Source of the DNA: Brachionus rotundiformis
Taxonomy: Eukaryota > Rotifera > Eurotatoria > Ploima > Brachionidae
NCBI GenBank assembly: GCA_016802295.1
Contig: JAESIW010000180.1
Span: 3,331,975-3,395,974, forward strand
Direction: 5' to 3'
DNA: 64,000 bases
Part shown: piece by piece, positions 14,201 to 27,000 of the stretch
How positions within the stretch are numbered: position 1 is the stretch's first letter
Layout of the letters: each line of letters opens with the position of its first letter
Program-made: the position numbers and the translations under genes
Notes under the pieces: model-generated
Databases searched by the model: none
Told to the model about the DNA's origin: nothing
The model's input: only the letters and a program-made list of their open reading frames with translations

Positions 14201-17200
14201 CGTTTTAGAAAATTGGTTCGATCAAAAAAATCTAAATAAATATTTCACTAAAATAAAATATTCCACATATTCTGTCCAAAATAAATGTTCGTTGTTTAAA
14301 TCTTTATTCACAAATGTAAATAAAGCACATTAGTTAATGTTATAACCATAAAACAATAATTTTAATTAAAAAATATATATATATTAATATTATTTTTATT
14401 TGAAAGTGCCGTCCAAGCATAGCTCAAATGTTTTCTATAATGCACAAGTCAGTCAGTGATGAATCGAAAAAAATGTTTGAAGAGTTGAGACGTAGAAACT
14501 ACGTCACTCCAACTAACTTTCTTGAATTGACCTCAGGATACAAGACGTAACTAATTGATAAGAATTTTTAAGATTTGGAAAAATTATTTAAACAATTTAA
14601 GGCTTTTATACGAAAAACGTAAAGAATTGGGAGATTCAGTGAACAAATTGACTAGTGGTTTGTCTAAGATTATTGACACTCGAGTCAAAGTAGAACAAAT
14701 GACGGTAACACTTGAAGAAAACAAAGCCAAAGCAGCCAAATTCCAGAAAGAATGTGAGGATTATTTGATTGTGTTGGTTGGACAAAAAAGAGAGGCTGAC
14801 GAACAAGCCAAATCAGTAGCAGCATTCCAAACCAGAATTCAAGAGGAGGAAGCTAAATGTTTGCTTATTGCTGAAGCAGCCCAGAAAGATTTGGATGAGG
14901 CTATGCCTGCTTTGAATGAAGCCATCAAGTCGCTGGACTCATTGAAAAAGAATGACATTGCGGAAGTCAAAGCCTATGGTAGACCACCTGACTTGGTCGA
15001 AATTGTCATGGAGGCTGTTATGGTTCTAAAGCAGTCCGATCCAAATTGGGCGGAAGCTAAACGACAGCTTGGTGATCCAAATTTTATCAACTCATTAAAA
15101 GAATTTGATAGAGATAATATTCCTGACAAAGTTCTTAAAAGAATAAATAAGTACACTTCAGATCCAGATTTCCAACCGGAAAAAGTTGGTAGCGTATCAT
15201 CGGCCGCTAAATCGTTGTGTATGTGGGTCCGAGCCATGGAAATGTATGGTCAAATATTTAGAGTTGTGCAGCCAAAACGTGAAAGGTACAACCAGGCTAT
15301 GGCTCAGTTAAAAGAGAAACAGGACGCTTTAGCCGATGCCAAAAAGAAATTGGAAGACGTAATCTACAAATATTATCACGTTATAAAATTTGATTATATT
15401 TTATTTTTATTTAGATTCAAAATCAAATAGAGGAATTAAAGAAGCAATATGACGAAAAAATGGTGCAAAAAGAAAAATTGACCAAAGAGATAGAATTCAT
15501 GGAAATGATGTTAGATAGAGCGACACGTCTCATTTCTGGTCTAGCTGGCGAAAAAACTCGATGGGAAGAAACAGTTGCCGATCTACAAATTCAATTGGGA
15601 TATTTGCCAGGCGATTGTCTAGTAGCAGCAGGATTCTTGTCTTATATGGGTCCGTTCCTTTCACAATACAGAGAGGAAATTATAGAAAAAATATGGCTTC
15701 CACAAGTTCGCCGTCTAAACATTCCTTGCAATCCGGAATTCAAATTTTCTACATTTCTTTCCAGACCAACACAAGTGAGAGATTGGAATATACAAGGCTT
15801 GCCAAGTGACTTGTTTAGCACTGAAAATGGTGTAATTGCAACAAGAGGCTCTAGGTGGCCACTAATGGTCGATCCTCAGGGACAAGCCATAAAATGGATA
15901 AAGAATATGGAAAGGAATCAAGGTCTCATAATTTTCGATCTACAAACACCGAATTACATGAAACAATTGGAAACATGCATCAGAATGGGTGTACCATGTT
16001 TGTGTCAAAATGTTAAAGAAGATTTAGATCCATCACTTAATCCAGTACTCACCAAGTCTGTTAAAAAACGTGGAGGAACTTGGTATCTTAAGCTTGGTGA
16101 TTCAGAGATTGAATATAACGCTGGCTTCAAGTTTTATATGACTACAAAACTAAGCAATCCTAATTATTCACCAGAAGTGTCGTCCAAAGCAAATATTATT
16201 AACTTTGCTGTAAAAGAACAAGGTCTTGAGGCTCAGTTACTTGGTATTGTTGTCAGAAATGAAAGAGCTGACCTTGAAGAGCAAAAAGATAAACTTGTTG
16301 TCTCAATAGCAGCTTACAAAAATAAACTGGTTGAATTGGAAGACCAAATTCTAAGGTATGGAAATTACATATATTATTAGAAAGCTATTTTAAATTTTTT
16401 ATTTTAATAATTAAAGGTATTAGTTATTAATCTAATTTTTTACAAATTATTATTTATTTTCATATTATTTTTTTCTACTTTTCGAAGTTTATCAAATCAT
16501 ACCTTGTTAATTAATAGTTGGGAAAAAAATTTTCTATATCTATTTTAATCTTAATGAACGATATTTTGATTTAATTAAAAATTTATCTATTTATTAGATT
16601 ATTGAATGAAACAAAAGGAAGTTTATTGGATAATGTGGAACTTGTTGATACGCTTGAAGTTTCTAAGCAAACATCAAAGGACGTCACTGAAGCTGTTCAA
16701 ACCGCCGAACAGACAGAGATAAAAATTGATGCTACTCGAGAGGTAATAATAAATTGATAAAGATAAATATTATCACATATTATATTTGTTTTAAAGGGTT
16801 ATAGACCATGTGCCCAAAGAGCTGCAATTTTATTCTTTGTACTTAATGATTTGGGAAAAGTTGACCCAATGTACCAATTCTCTCTCGATTCCTACATCAC
16901 TTTATTTAATATGTCGCTTGAGAAGAGTCAAAAGAGTCCCAAAGTAGAGGAAAGAATTGAAATGTTGAATGATTATCACACTTATGCAGTCTATCGTTCA
17001 ACCTGTCGAGCATTGTTTGAGGCTCATAAATTGCTATTTTCTTTCCAAATGTGTGTTAAAATACTTGAAGCAGCTGGCAAATTAAACATGGATGAATATC
17101 AATTTTTCCTTAAGGGTGGTATCGTTCTTGATCGAGAAAATCAAATGGACAATCCTTGTTCATGGCTAGAAGATCAATTATGGGACAACATTACTGAATT

Positions 17201-19784
17201 GTCCAAGTTGCCGAATTTTCATGGCATAATTGAATCATTCGAGCAATATCCAAGAGACTGGAATGTTTGGTACCAAAGTTCCGAACCAGAAATAACTCCT
17301 TTGCCTGGTGAATGGGATTCATCTTTGAATGAATTACAACGCATGCTGATAGTTAGATCATTGAGACGTGATAGAGTATCTTTCTGCGTATACAAATTTA
17401 TAGTAAATAATCTTGGTTCGAAATTTGTTGAACCACCAGTATTTGAAATGAAATCAGTGTTTGATGATTCAACTTGTAAGACACCATTGATATTTGTTTT
17501 ATCACCTGGTGTTGATCCAAATAAATATTTGAAAGAATTGGCTGACAAACTTGGAATGACAAATAGATTTAACAGTTTATCACTGGGCCAGGGTCAAGCT
17601 GCAATAGCGACCAATCGAATAAAAGATGGTGCAAAAAATGGACATTGGGTATTTTTGGCAAATTGTCACTTGTCTCTCAGCTGGATGCCAAAATTAGATA
17701 AAATAGTTGAACAGCTTCAAACTGATCCAGTTCATAAAGACTTCCGATTGTGGCTGAGCTCAAGTCCGCATCCAGACTTTCCGATCGCAATTCTTCAATC
17801 AAGTATCAAGATAACAACTGAGCCACCCAAAGGTATTAAAGCCAATATGAAGCGTTTGTATGCTCAAATGAGCGATTCCAAGTTCAATGCAAGCAGAAAA
17901 CCAGAAAAATACAAGAAATTGCTCTTTAGCTTATGCTTTTTCCATTCAGTTCTACTCGAACGTAAGAAATTCTTAAATCTTGGATGGAACATTAATTATA
18001 GCTTTAATGATTCGGACTTTGATGTAAGATTTGATTTTTAATCGCATAATTCAGATTTTTTGAAATTATTTTTAATATAATTTTTATACAAATCAAAAAA
18101 TTAAATCATAATCTATATAAAATTCAGATAAAATATTTAAATAGATTTTGGAAAATGTTTAAATTTAATTATTGACAAAATAATTTAAGTTATATCCTTT
18201 AAGTCATTTTTAGATTGATTTAATTTTTTCTAAGATCAATATTTGAGAATATTGAAATCCTTAAGCTGAAAAATTCAAAAGATTGTTAGAGCTCGATTTT
18301 GAATTTTTCAGACGAATTTTATAAGAGGAAAATTCACGAAATGAGAAAAAAAATTAATTAAGACTAATTTAATTTGTAGATGTCTGAAAAAATTCTGGTC
18401 AACTACTTGGAAATGTATGAGGATACTCAATGGGATGCTTTGAAATACTTAATTGCTTCAGTTAACTATGGTGGTCACGTGACTGACGACTGGGATATGA
18501 GATTACTCCAAACATATATGAATAGTTATTACAAAGAGGACACACTTCAACCATTCTTCAAGTATTTAAATAGAATAAAGTTAGAATAAAATTAATTTAA
18601 AATTTAATTATTTCTTTAGGCTAAGTAATCTACCATATTATTATGTGCCAAAAGATGGACCACTTCAGACCCATCGTGATTTTGTTGGAATGCTCCCAAA
18701 TAACGACCATCCGGAGGCATTTGGTCAACATCCTAATGCCGACATTGCATCTCAAATTAAAGAAACTCAGCTTTTGTTTGATACTTTATTATCTCTTCAA
18801 CCACAGGTAAAAAGCAGTGCTAATAAGGCAAACACTAAGACTACCGAAGAAGAAGTCATGGAAATGGCTACCAAAGTAATTGAGTCACTGCCAAGCAAAA
18901 TTGACTACGAAGGAACAAAGAAAATATTTTCAGAAGATAATTCACCTTTGAAAATTGTCTTACTTCAGGAAATTGAACGCTACAATATTTTGTTAGATGA
19001 TATTAACTTATCTCTGGTTTCTTTGCAAAAAGGTATCAAAGGTCTAGTAGTCATGTCATCCGATTTAGAGGAAATTTTCAAATGTATTTATGAAGCAAAG
19101 GTTCCTCCCAGTTGGCAAAAAGTAAATTCAAGGAAATAAAATTTAAGGCTTTTAATAATTAATTTAATTTTAAGATGTATCCTTCTATGAAACCACTATC
19201 ATCGTGGACAAGGGATTTGACTATGAGAGTAGAACAATTGGCCAAATGGTCTGAAACTGCCAAACCCCCTGTGTTGTTCTGGATGTCTGGATTTACGTTC
19301 CCAACTGGATTTTTGACTGCAGTTCTACAAACTGCAGCTAGATTAAACAATGTAAAAATTAATTTTCTGTTAATTTACATAAAGCTTATGTAATCTTTTC
19401 CAGATATCGGTTGACTCATTATCCTGGGAGTTTACTGTGATGCAGACTGATGACCAATATATAACTGAGGCGCCAAAAGATGGAGTGTATATTAAAGGTT
19501 TGTTCCTTGAAGCAGCCGCTTGGGACAAAAAAGCAGGTTGTTTAATAGAGCCAGAACCTATGCAATTGGTTTGCTCAATGCCTACTATTCACTTCAAACC
19601 AGTTGAAAATAAGAAGAAAGTAAGCAAGGGTATGTATGTGTGTCCGTGTTATGTGTATCCAAATAGAGCAGTTGGAAGCGGACGACCATCATTTGTTGTT
19701 GCTGTTGATTTGAAAACTGGAGCCATGACACCAGATCATTACGTTAAAAGAGGAACTGCCTTATTGATGAGTCTTGACAATTAA
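2244..19784 (+). CDS. DNAH2: axonemal dynein heavy chain 2 (inner arm I1/f, beta chain)
   Basis: Motor ATPase of the two-headed inner dynein arm of motile cilia; DNAH10-type chains are its usual partner. Twenty-five exons join in frame to 4,572 aa (human about 4,430): 2244-2558, 2612-2981, 3038-3202, 3257-3495, 3546-3737, 3788-3925, 3981-4088, 4963-5616, 5673-7226, 7462-8223, 8278-8360, 8408-9764, 10397-12938, 12974-13141, 13308-13475, 13532-13965, 14407-14546, 14602-15358, 15415-16355, 16598-16742, 16797-18023, 18380-18579, 18620-19121, 19175-19351, 19404-19784. A Ser/Lys-rich N-terminus of about 105 aa precedes the tail. P-loops are GPAGTGKT in AAA1 (about residue 1935), GKTQSGKT in AAA2 (about 2214), GPVGTGKT in AAA3 (about 2549) and GIGGSGRQ in AAA4 (about 2899). 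The AAA1 Walker B motif is GCFDEFNR. The coiled-coil stalk and microtubule-binding tip lie at about 3130-3550. The C-terminus carries CPCYVYPNRA and ends TALLMSLDN, the DNAH2 signature (other DNAH classes differ here). The start is fixed by an in-frame TAA just before the ATG. Family assignment is very secure; a few exon edges could move by a few bases. Confidence 0.97.
4089..4962. other. long intron 7 of DNAH2, with a small antisense ORF
   Basis: This 874 nt intron interrupts the gene between the ...CKDLIE and ICDCEVFF segments. It is mostly AT-rich filler. At 4385-4588 on the minus strand there is a 67-codon frame with less biased composition than its surroundings. It begins near a possible acceptor (ttattag) and ends in an acidic ESDLDEEKN. 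I recognise no family, and it may be chance. Confidence 0.5.
9765..10396. other. long intron 12 of DNAH2
   Basis: This 632 nt intron separates the end of the AAA1 P-loop exon (...SGLAQ) from the Walker B exon (TGAWGCFDEFNR). It contains a short palindrome around gcgatcgc (about 10211), a ggtgg/ccacc hairpin (about 10236-10251) and a (TAT)n tract at about 10258-10277. Nothing coding is visible. Confidence 0.6.
12939..12973 (+). other. ultra-short 35 nt intron 13 of DNAH2
   Basis: The exon ends in phase 1 after ...PPIF. A 35 nt insert starting gtatttttt and ending gaaag must be removed to reach KFFSKADFMNPDQIYED in frame. The alternative acceptor four bases earlier gives an immediate stop. A second very short intron of 40 nt lies at 18580-18619. 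Confidence 0.7.
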
Positions 19785-19789
19785 ATAAA
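19784..19789 (+). promoter_or_regulatory. poly(A) signal AATAAA overlapping the DNAH2 stop
   Basis: The last base of the TAA stop is the first base of AATAAA, so the 3' UTR should be only about 10-30 nt long. Confidence 0.55.
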
Positions 19790-22700
19790 GTCATCTTAAG
19801 TATTTATTTAATTTTTTTTCGTTTTATTAATTTTCAAATATGTTTGATATTTTTTTAAATAAAATGTTTAAATTTTTTATTATTTACTTTTTTTAAAGAA
19901 TTCTTGAATTCAAATATTTTGTTGAATAATTTTGATTTTGTTAATAATTAATTTTTTTGATTGTTTTTTAAACATTTTTTAAAATTTAATGAGACTTTTT
20001 ATTCAGGGCACTAGTATTCTTAAAAATTTTATTTCATTCCTAAAAGAGTAAAAGTTAAAACCTTGACTTAAAATAAAAAAGCTTTTCTAAATAAAATTAA
20101 TGCAACAGAAAAATTAAATTTCAACAAATTACCTTTGAAGTCAGAAAATTAATCTATCTTTCATATAAGAATACTTGATTATAAATTACCCTCTCATAAA
20201 TTTAGTTGTTTTTTATACTAAGAAAAGCACGATTTATTTTAGCAATCTTAAGTGTTTTATAAATTTCGAAAATTTTATAATACCTCAATAGTTTTAAATA
20301 TCTAAACACTTAATTTTCCAAAAAAATTAGAAAATAGCTTCTTTATAAGTAACTGATTGCTTTTATGATTTAGAAATGTCGAATATTTTACTTTATTGTG
20401 AAAAATACAATGATTTAAATTACGTTTAATAAAAAAATTTTAATTTAACATCGAATTTTGATTAAATTAGAAAAAAATAAAGATTGCTCCAAATAAATAT
20501 ATTCAAATAATAATTCAAATTAAGTTTTGATTTTTTGAATTTATTATTTAAAATAAAAAATGGATTAGTAATCGAGTTTAGGAAAGATTAATATTGAATT
20601 AAAATCATTTGAAGATAAAAAATTTTTTTGTTTGCCTTTTTTTATATCAAAAGAAGAAGCTACTTCATATGCGACTCCCAGTATTAATTAATTCTTTCTT
20701 CAGCAATGAATTAGTGTTATTTTATATATCTGGATACCAAAATATATTTAACTTCCTTTGTATAAAGGTACACATCATATATTCCAGGTAAATATTCTAG
20801 CAGAAGTAATTACTGATTTCAGCCTTGAGCTAAACCAAAATCTTTCGGTAAATATTCTTAACTTGATCATCTAGAAATGCAAGACTACAGGTAGAAAGAA
20901 TTCAATTATTAATAGAAATCAAGGTTTCTGTAATTTTATTTTTTAATTTAAAAATATTTATGGCTAATTTCAAGACTTTCCTTTTAAGGTTCTTATAAAG
21001 GAACTAGATCTAATTTTGTATTTCAATCAAAAATGTCTTTTTAAGATTGCATATTATAAGATTCATATTTAAAATAATAAGGAAGTAAATAATAATTTTA
21101 GTTTTAGTCTTTATATTTAACTAAAATAATCTATTCTAAAAACTAATTCGATAATAACCAAAGAATCAAATTTTTTCAATTTAAATTTTGATTTTATTTT
21201 TTAAATGCTGAACAATAATAAATTAATTTTTCTTGAGTTTGCTTATTAAATAATTATATTTATCATTTAGAAAATTCATGAATTTAGACTCATCCCAGGA
21301 GATCGATAAATGTGATCGTTTTATCATTTTAAATTGATTATCTTTAAATTTCATATCAGACAATTAAATTTCCAAGAGCGTTTTTTGAAAAAGATACAAT
21401 ATGATAAGATTAAATTTAAGATATAATGAAAATATAACATTATTTTAACCAAATTAGTTAAAAATAAATTTCAGATAAAAGGTAAAGTAATTTTAAAAAG
21501 ACCAAGTGTATTGGTAATTATTTAAGCACTTTAAAATAAGTTTTGGGTCAACCTCTTAGCAAAAAATGATTTATTGATCATTTTTAGTGAATAGCTTTTC
21601 CTTTTTTTTAAATAAAAAATTCTTCTTTAAAATAAGTTTATTTCCAACATCAATCAAACACTGAAAAATTTATTGGAATTTTTTTTTCTGCAATTAGATA
21701 TTTTAATTTATTTTCGTTTTAAATTTTTTAATATAAAAATTTGCTAATTTAGCAACGGATGTTGGAAATTTGGTAAAATTTATCAATAATTCTCATTTGA
21801 CAGATCTTTATATGTATTTTATAGATTTGTATTGCATTATTTTCAAAAGAAAAATTCGCACTATGAAATGCTTTTTCAAAAACATGAATTATTTTGTTTT
21901 TAATTTAATAATCAGGCTAAACAATTTTTTATTATATATTAGAAATAATTCACTGTAAATCAATTTTAACCCACTTCGTAAATTTCATAATTCTAATTAT
22001 CGAATTAATATCATGTTAGTAATTAATTTTTGTTAATAATTGAAAATTTTGCAGTGGAATTGATAATACTATTTTTATAATATATGCCTTATTTAAAAAT
22101 TAGACTATATTTCAATTTATTTTTGAAGGATTATTGTCAAAATTTGATAATTATTACATATGCTCGTTTTTCTATTATTAAGAAAATGAATTTTTCTTAT
22201 CATATTATTCTTGTATGGAAAAAAAATTGTTTTACCAATAATTTCAATGTCGCTTTAATCGATAAATTTTTAAACACATGAATTAATTAATTTAAGATAT
22301 TTTAAATAGATCGCATTTAAAGTGACAACAATATATCACCTTTTTGGTTTTTGATATTTAATTCAGTCAAGTGATTAAGAAAATATCAAATGAATCACAT
22401 AGAATTTTTAAGATTCTTTAAATTAATTTTAAGCAGAATGATAGATAAAAATTTCTTTTAACTTTTTAATAGATGCTCGATTTTATTCCTGATAAAATCT
22501 ATTTGAATGTCACATTTCTAATAAAATCATGGCATAATCGATTTTCCTTATCTTAAAGACAACTTCATTTAATTATTTAAAAAGAAAATGTTTATTCAAA
22601 ATGGTTCGAAATTACAACTTTTTTATGAATTAAGAATTTTGTGTAAATGTGACGATAATAGGAAAAATTGTTTTTGCCTTGTATTTAAAAATATAGAAAA

Positions 22701-24098
22701 CTAGTTTTTTACTCAACAAAAATAATAAACATTTTGATATAAAAGTTAAAAACTTGTTTTATTTTGTCAAATAACGAAACATTTTATCGGTTTTTTTAGT
22801 AGATAAACATTTCTATCATCTAAAAAAAGCGATTCCTGATAGAAATTCCAGATTTGTCCTTCAAGTATTCAATTTTTTTTAACACAAAAGCAAATACTCT
22901 AAATAAAATATTCTTATTGTTTGGCAAATTGATTACCAATTAAATTTTTTTTTCTAAAATACACGTAAAAAGAGATATAAAAATTATGAACCAAAAATTA
23001 AAATAAATTTATTCGTTACTTTAATTTATTGTTTAAGATATCGAAAGAAATAAAAAAAACATTTGAATTTTTACACAATAACTAAGGCTTTGGTTTTAAT
23101 TCTAATTAATCAGCATTAGTTCAAAATTTCTCTAAATATAATTAGGTATTATTAATTTAAAAGTGTTTAAAGTGTTTAGTTTTGGTAAGTTTATTAATTT
23201 TGTATTCATTTTTGGCAAAATCTTTCAAGGTCTAGACTAAATGAAGCTTTGAATAATTAATTAAATGCTACAATGTTCGTTCAAGATCACACTAATAAAA
23301 TATAATAGAAATCAAAAGCTAAAATTCATATTTAAAAAGCTAATTGAATGATATTTTCCGACGGTTCGACTTCAAATTATAATAAATTATGATATTTCAA
23401 AAATTATTACATAATTTAAGTAAAATAGCATTGAAAGACTTAAGAGAGAGAGCTAGAAGAACTACGAAAACATAATATTAACATTAAAGTAAGCAATAAA
23501 GCCACAGCGAAATTCAACAGATCTTTTACATTAATTATATTGAAAGAAAAAAACCAATTTTTGAATTATTACGTAGTTCTCTTGTTGTTTCTCTTGGTTT
23601 CTCTCTCTTTTCTTGGTGTCTTTTCTTCATTATATTTCAAAATTAAAAAATTTATTTTTAATTTTTGATTATTTTTTTCCAATTAAACTTTAATGAACAA
23701 TTGATTAGTATGACTAAACAAATACAGACATTTGTTAGGAATACTTGATCGCTGAAAATCTGCGCTCAAGGTTCAACCGAGGCTTAGTATCATACCACTT
23801 ATAGTAGTTTAGTTTAAGCACATTTTCTCTTCCAAGAATTTATTACCTAATGTTTACCTTTGCATATGTGTTAAGGTAAATAGCCGGGCATAAAATGGAA
23901 TTTTTTATATATTAAAAAAATCATTAAGTATCTGTCTAAAAAATTTAATATATTTTATTTCTAATTTGCTAGAATGCTTAAAGCGTTTTGCTGAAAAAAC
24001 AAAAAATAAAAAATCGAAATATTATTTCAGCTAGTGGGTTACATTTAATGTAAAATTAATAAAAAAATATTAGGTAAACTGCACATTTTAATTCGTAA
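19790..24098. other. 4.3 kb AT-rich intergenic spacer
   Basis: I see no coding exon on either strand; the open frames (for example 20609-20791, 21770-21958 and 22084-22281) are AT-biased and resemble no family.
 From about 23440 to 23880 the sequence is less AT-rich, with purine runs at 23444-23465 mirrored by pyrimidine runs at 23571-23625 and a mixed-composition patch at 23700-23880. This is the likeliest promoter or 5' UTR zone of the next gene. A possible 5' UTR splice acceptor (atattag) lies at about 24068-24074, just before the ATG. Confidence 0.5.
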
Positions 24099-27000
24099 AT
24101 GCAGCAACATCAGCAGCAGCAGCAACAGCATCAGCAATCATCGCAAAGAAACTCGTTCTACAGAGCTAATCGACCAGGTAACTTGAACATAATAAACGAT
24201 GTGACAGGTGACTCATCGATCCAGCAGCAGCAACAGCTCCAAAGCTACAATCAGCAGCCATTATCCGCCGGCTATTCTAATTCATATAATAACAACTATT
24301 CGTCAACACAGCAATCAAACCTAAATTCACCACATTTCATTCAACAAACGCAGATACAACCAATTTCGCCGTCATACAGCTCGTACCAAGGCCAATACCA
24401 ATCATCGAAGATAAATTATGAGCAAAGCTTTACGCCTAAGTATTCGCCGGGACCTTCATCGGCACACATTGTAAACAAGCAGAGTTTTTTTAATTTTGAC
24501 GTAGCTGCTAAACCATCGAACTCTCAAATACCTCAATCACCAGGCCCGGCTCAAATACAAAACAAATACAACCAGGTGCCGAGCGGGTCACACTTGTCCA
24601 ATCAAGCCAAAAGTCTGCCACTTTCCAACAATTTTAGCAGCCAGAACCCGCGTTACCAAGCCAACTATCAGTCTTTTTCAAGCTCATATCAGAACCCGCC
24701 TCATACGCCTGTCTCTGCCATCCCCTACCAGTCCTACAACTCAATGCAAAACCAGCATTTGAACCACAGTCTTAGTGTGCCAAATTCGCCAATCCATCCA
24801 TACAAGCCAAACCATCATAGTATACAAAATCAGCATTCCGTCTTTCAGTTCAACACCATAAACCCAAGCTTGAATAACACTAACAACAATAACAACACAG
24901 CTACCAGTGGTGGTAATTTAAACAATCCAAGTACCAGCTCTGGCTTGGCTAGCAATAATCAAGCACCGGTACAAAACTTCTCCAACTTTTTTCCTACCCA
25001 TAACACTAGCAGTGATGTAAACAGACATGTAGCGACTAGTGAGTCTTTTGAATTTAATCCAGTCGATGCTGACAATGGAATAGAGGACTTTAAGACATCG
25101 AGCCAAAACCAGACTGATACAAATGGAAATTTGATGAATGGAAGCACGTTTAGCGAAAATGATGTTGACATGGTACAAGAAGTAATTTACAATATGATGC
25201 AAAAAGAGGAGAATAAAAAGTTGTCACCACAAGGGTTCATGCTTTCAAATGAGACCAGCTCATCCTCTGGCTCAAATCCCAATTCAAACATAGACAATTC
25301 AAACAACACTTTTAGCGAGAATTTCGAGGTGAATTTTGATGCCAATTCGGACCAAAAAGATATGTCAATGGACGTGCTCGATATGAACAATAATCAGATT
25401 AATGAGAACAAAAATACCACTAAGAATAATCTGGACAGCTTGGCCTCAATTGCCAATATTATACTGAATCCGGAGCAAAAAATAAATGACCCAAAACAGT
25501 TTATGTCGCTGTCGAATCTAAGTGAGGCTGCATCGGCTGAATTCGTGCTCAATTATGGCATCGAAAATGCCAAACTAAAAAATAAAAATGAAACTGAATC
25601 AATGGACAAGACTAAGATACTAAAAAAGCAGCCTAAACCACTTGGTAAGGACATGTATTCGAACAGTCCTCAAAATTATGAAGAATCGTATGCATCTGGT
25701 GTGAACGAGAAGTCCAAATCGGTCGACGTTGTCATTCCTCAGGGAAATTCTTCAATCCAAACATGCCCAGATTGTGGGAAAATATTCACTAATAAAAGCG
25801 CGTTGGCCAAGCATAGATTGATTCATAGCAACGAACGAAAGTACAGTTGTCATTTGTGTGACAAGTCGTTTAAGCGTCAAGATCATTTAAATGGTCATTT
25901 GTTGACGCACCAGGACAAAAAGCCGTTTGTATGTAAGGCACCCGGGTGCGACAAGAGCTACTGTGACTCAAGATCGTTGAAAAGACATGTTGAAAGCCAA
26001 CATCAGGATTTTCTTGCTCAGTTGGCTCATGGCAATAAAGACGCGCTTAATTATTTACCAAGTATTGGTAAAATTAAAGCCAATGTGGCGCCCAATTTTC
26101 AGCACGAGATTTCTGTTCAAGATTTAATTAAAAGTGATTTATAAACTAGTTCTAAATGAGGATTCTAAATTTATTATTTTTAATTTAGCTAAAGTTGCAG
26201 AGGTCAAAAAGGAGCATAGCCAACAGTACAGCCCGATTACCCCGGTGCCAGGGCAAACTGACGACTCGAAGACCATTGTTGCTGATCATAGCTTAAATAA
26301 CACAAGACCAAAGAACTTTTTTACGTAAGTAGAAAATTAATGTTTAATTTGTTAAATTAAATGGCTTCAAATAAATTTAGACTTGTAAATTCTCAGCTTT
26401 TAAGAGTTCAATTTAAGATGGATTGTTTAAAATTTTTTTTCGATTTTTTAATTTTGTTTATTTTAAAGGTATTAATTGTGTACTAATGCTTAAAATTAGG
26501 CCTCGATTTTTTTTAGATTTTTTAAAATAACTATTTTCAAGAGAGAAAATAAGAAAGAGCTCTCTATCAAGGTTATTATAAGCTCTAGAGCTTTATATTT
26601 CAATTAGAAAAAAAGAAACGAAAGTTTTATTACTTTTGGATAAGAGACAATAATGATAAGTGTTTAGGAATTTAAAAAATTCTTCAAAGTCAGTATATTT
26701 AATAAATAATAATTATATCGATAGTCTCAAAATTTTTAATTTTAGATAATCTTAGCTAAAAGAGTCTCTTGAACCTTCAAGCTTTTCCATTCATAATTAA
26801 AAGTCAAAATTTATCATAATTTGATGTAGTAAAATTTTTAAAATTAAAAGCACTCAAATATTATGTAGTTAATTTTCAACTAATCAAATTTTGAAATAAA
26901 ATTAAAATATCAATTTTCTTGAACTCCAGGAAATAAAACTCAACTTAATTATTTGTAATTTTATCTTAAATTAATAGAAGAAAATGAGATAATTTCTAAA

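Noticed and set aside
23700..23880. Possible tRNA or other RNA gene in the mixed-composition patch before the zinc finger gene
   Set aside because: A ggttcaa-like string is present but no cloverleaf stems can be formed around it.
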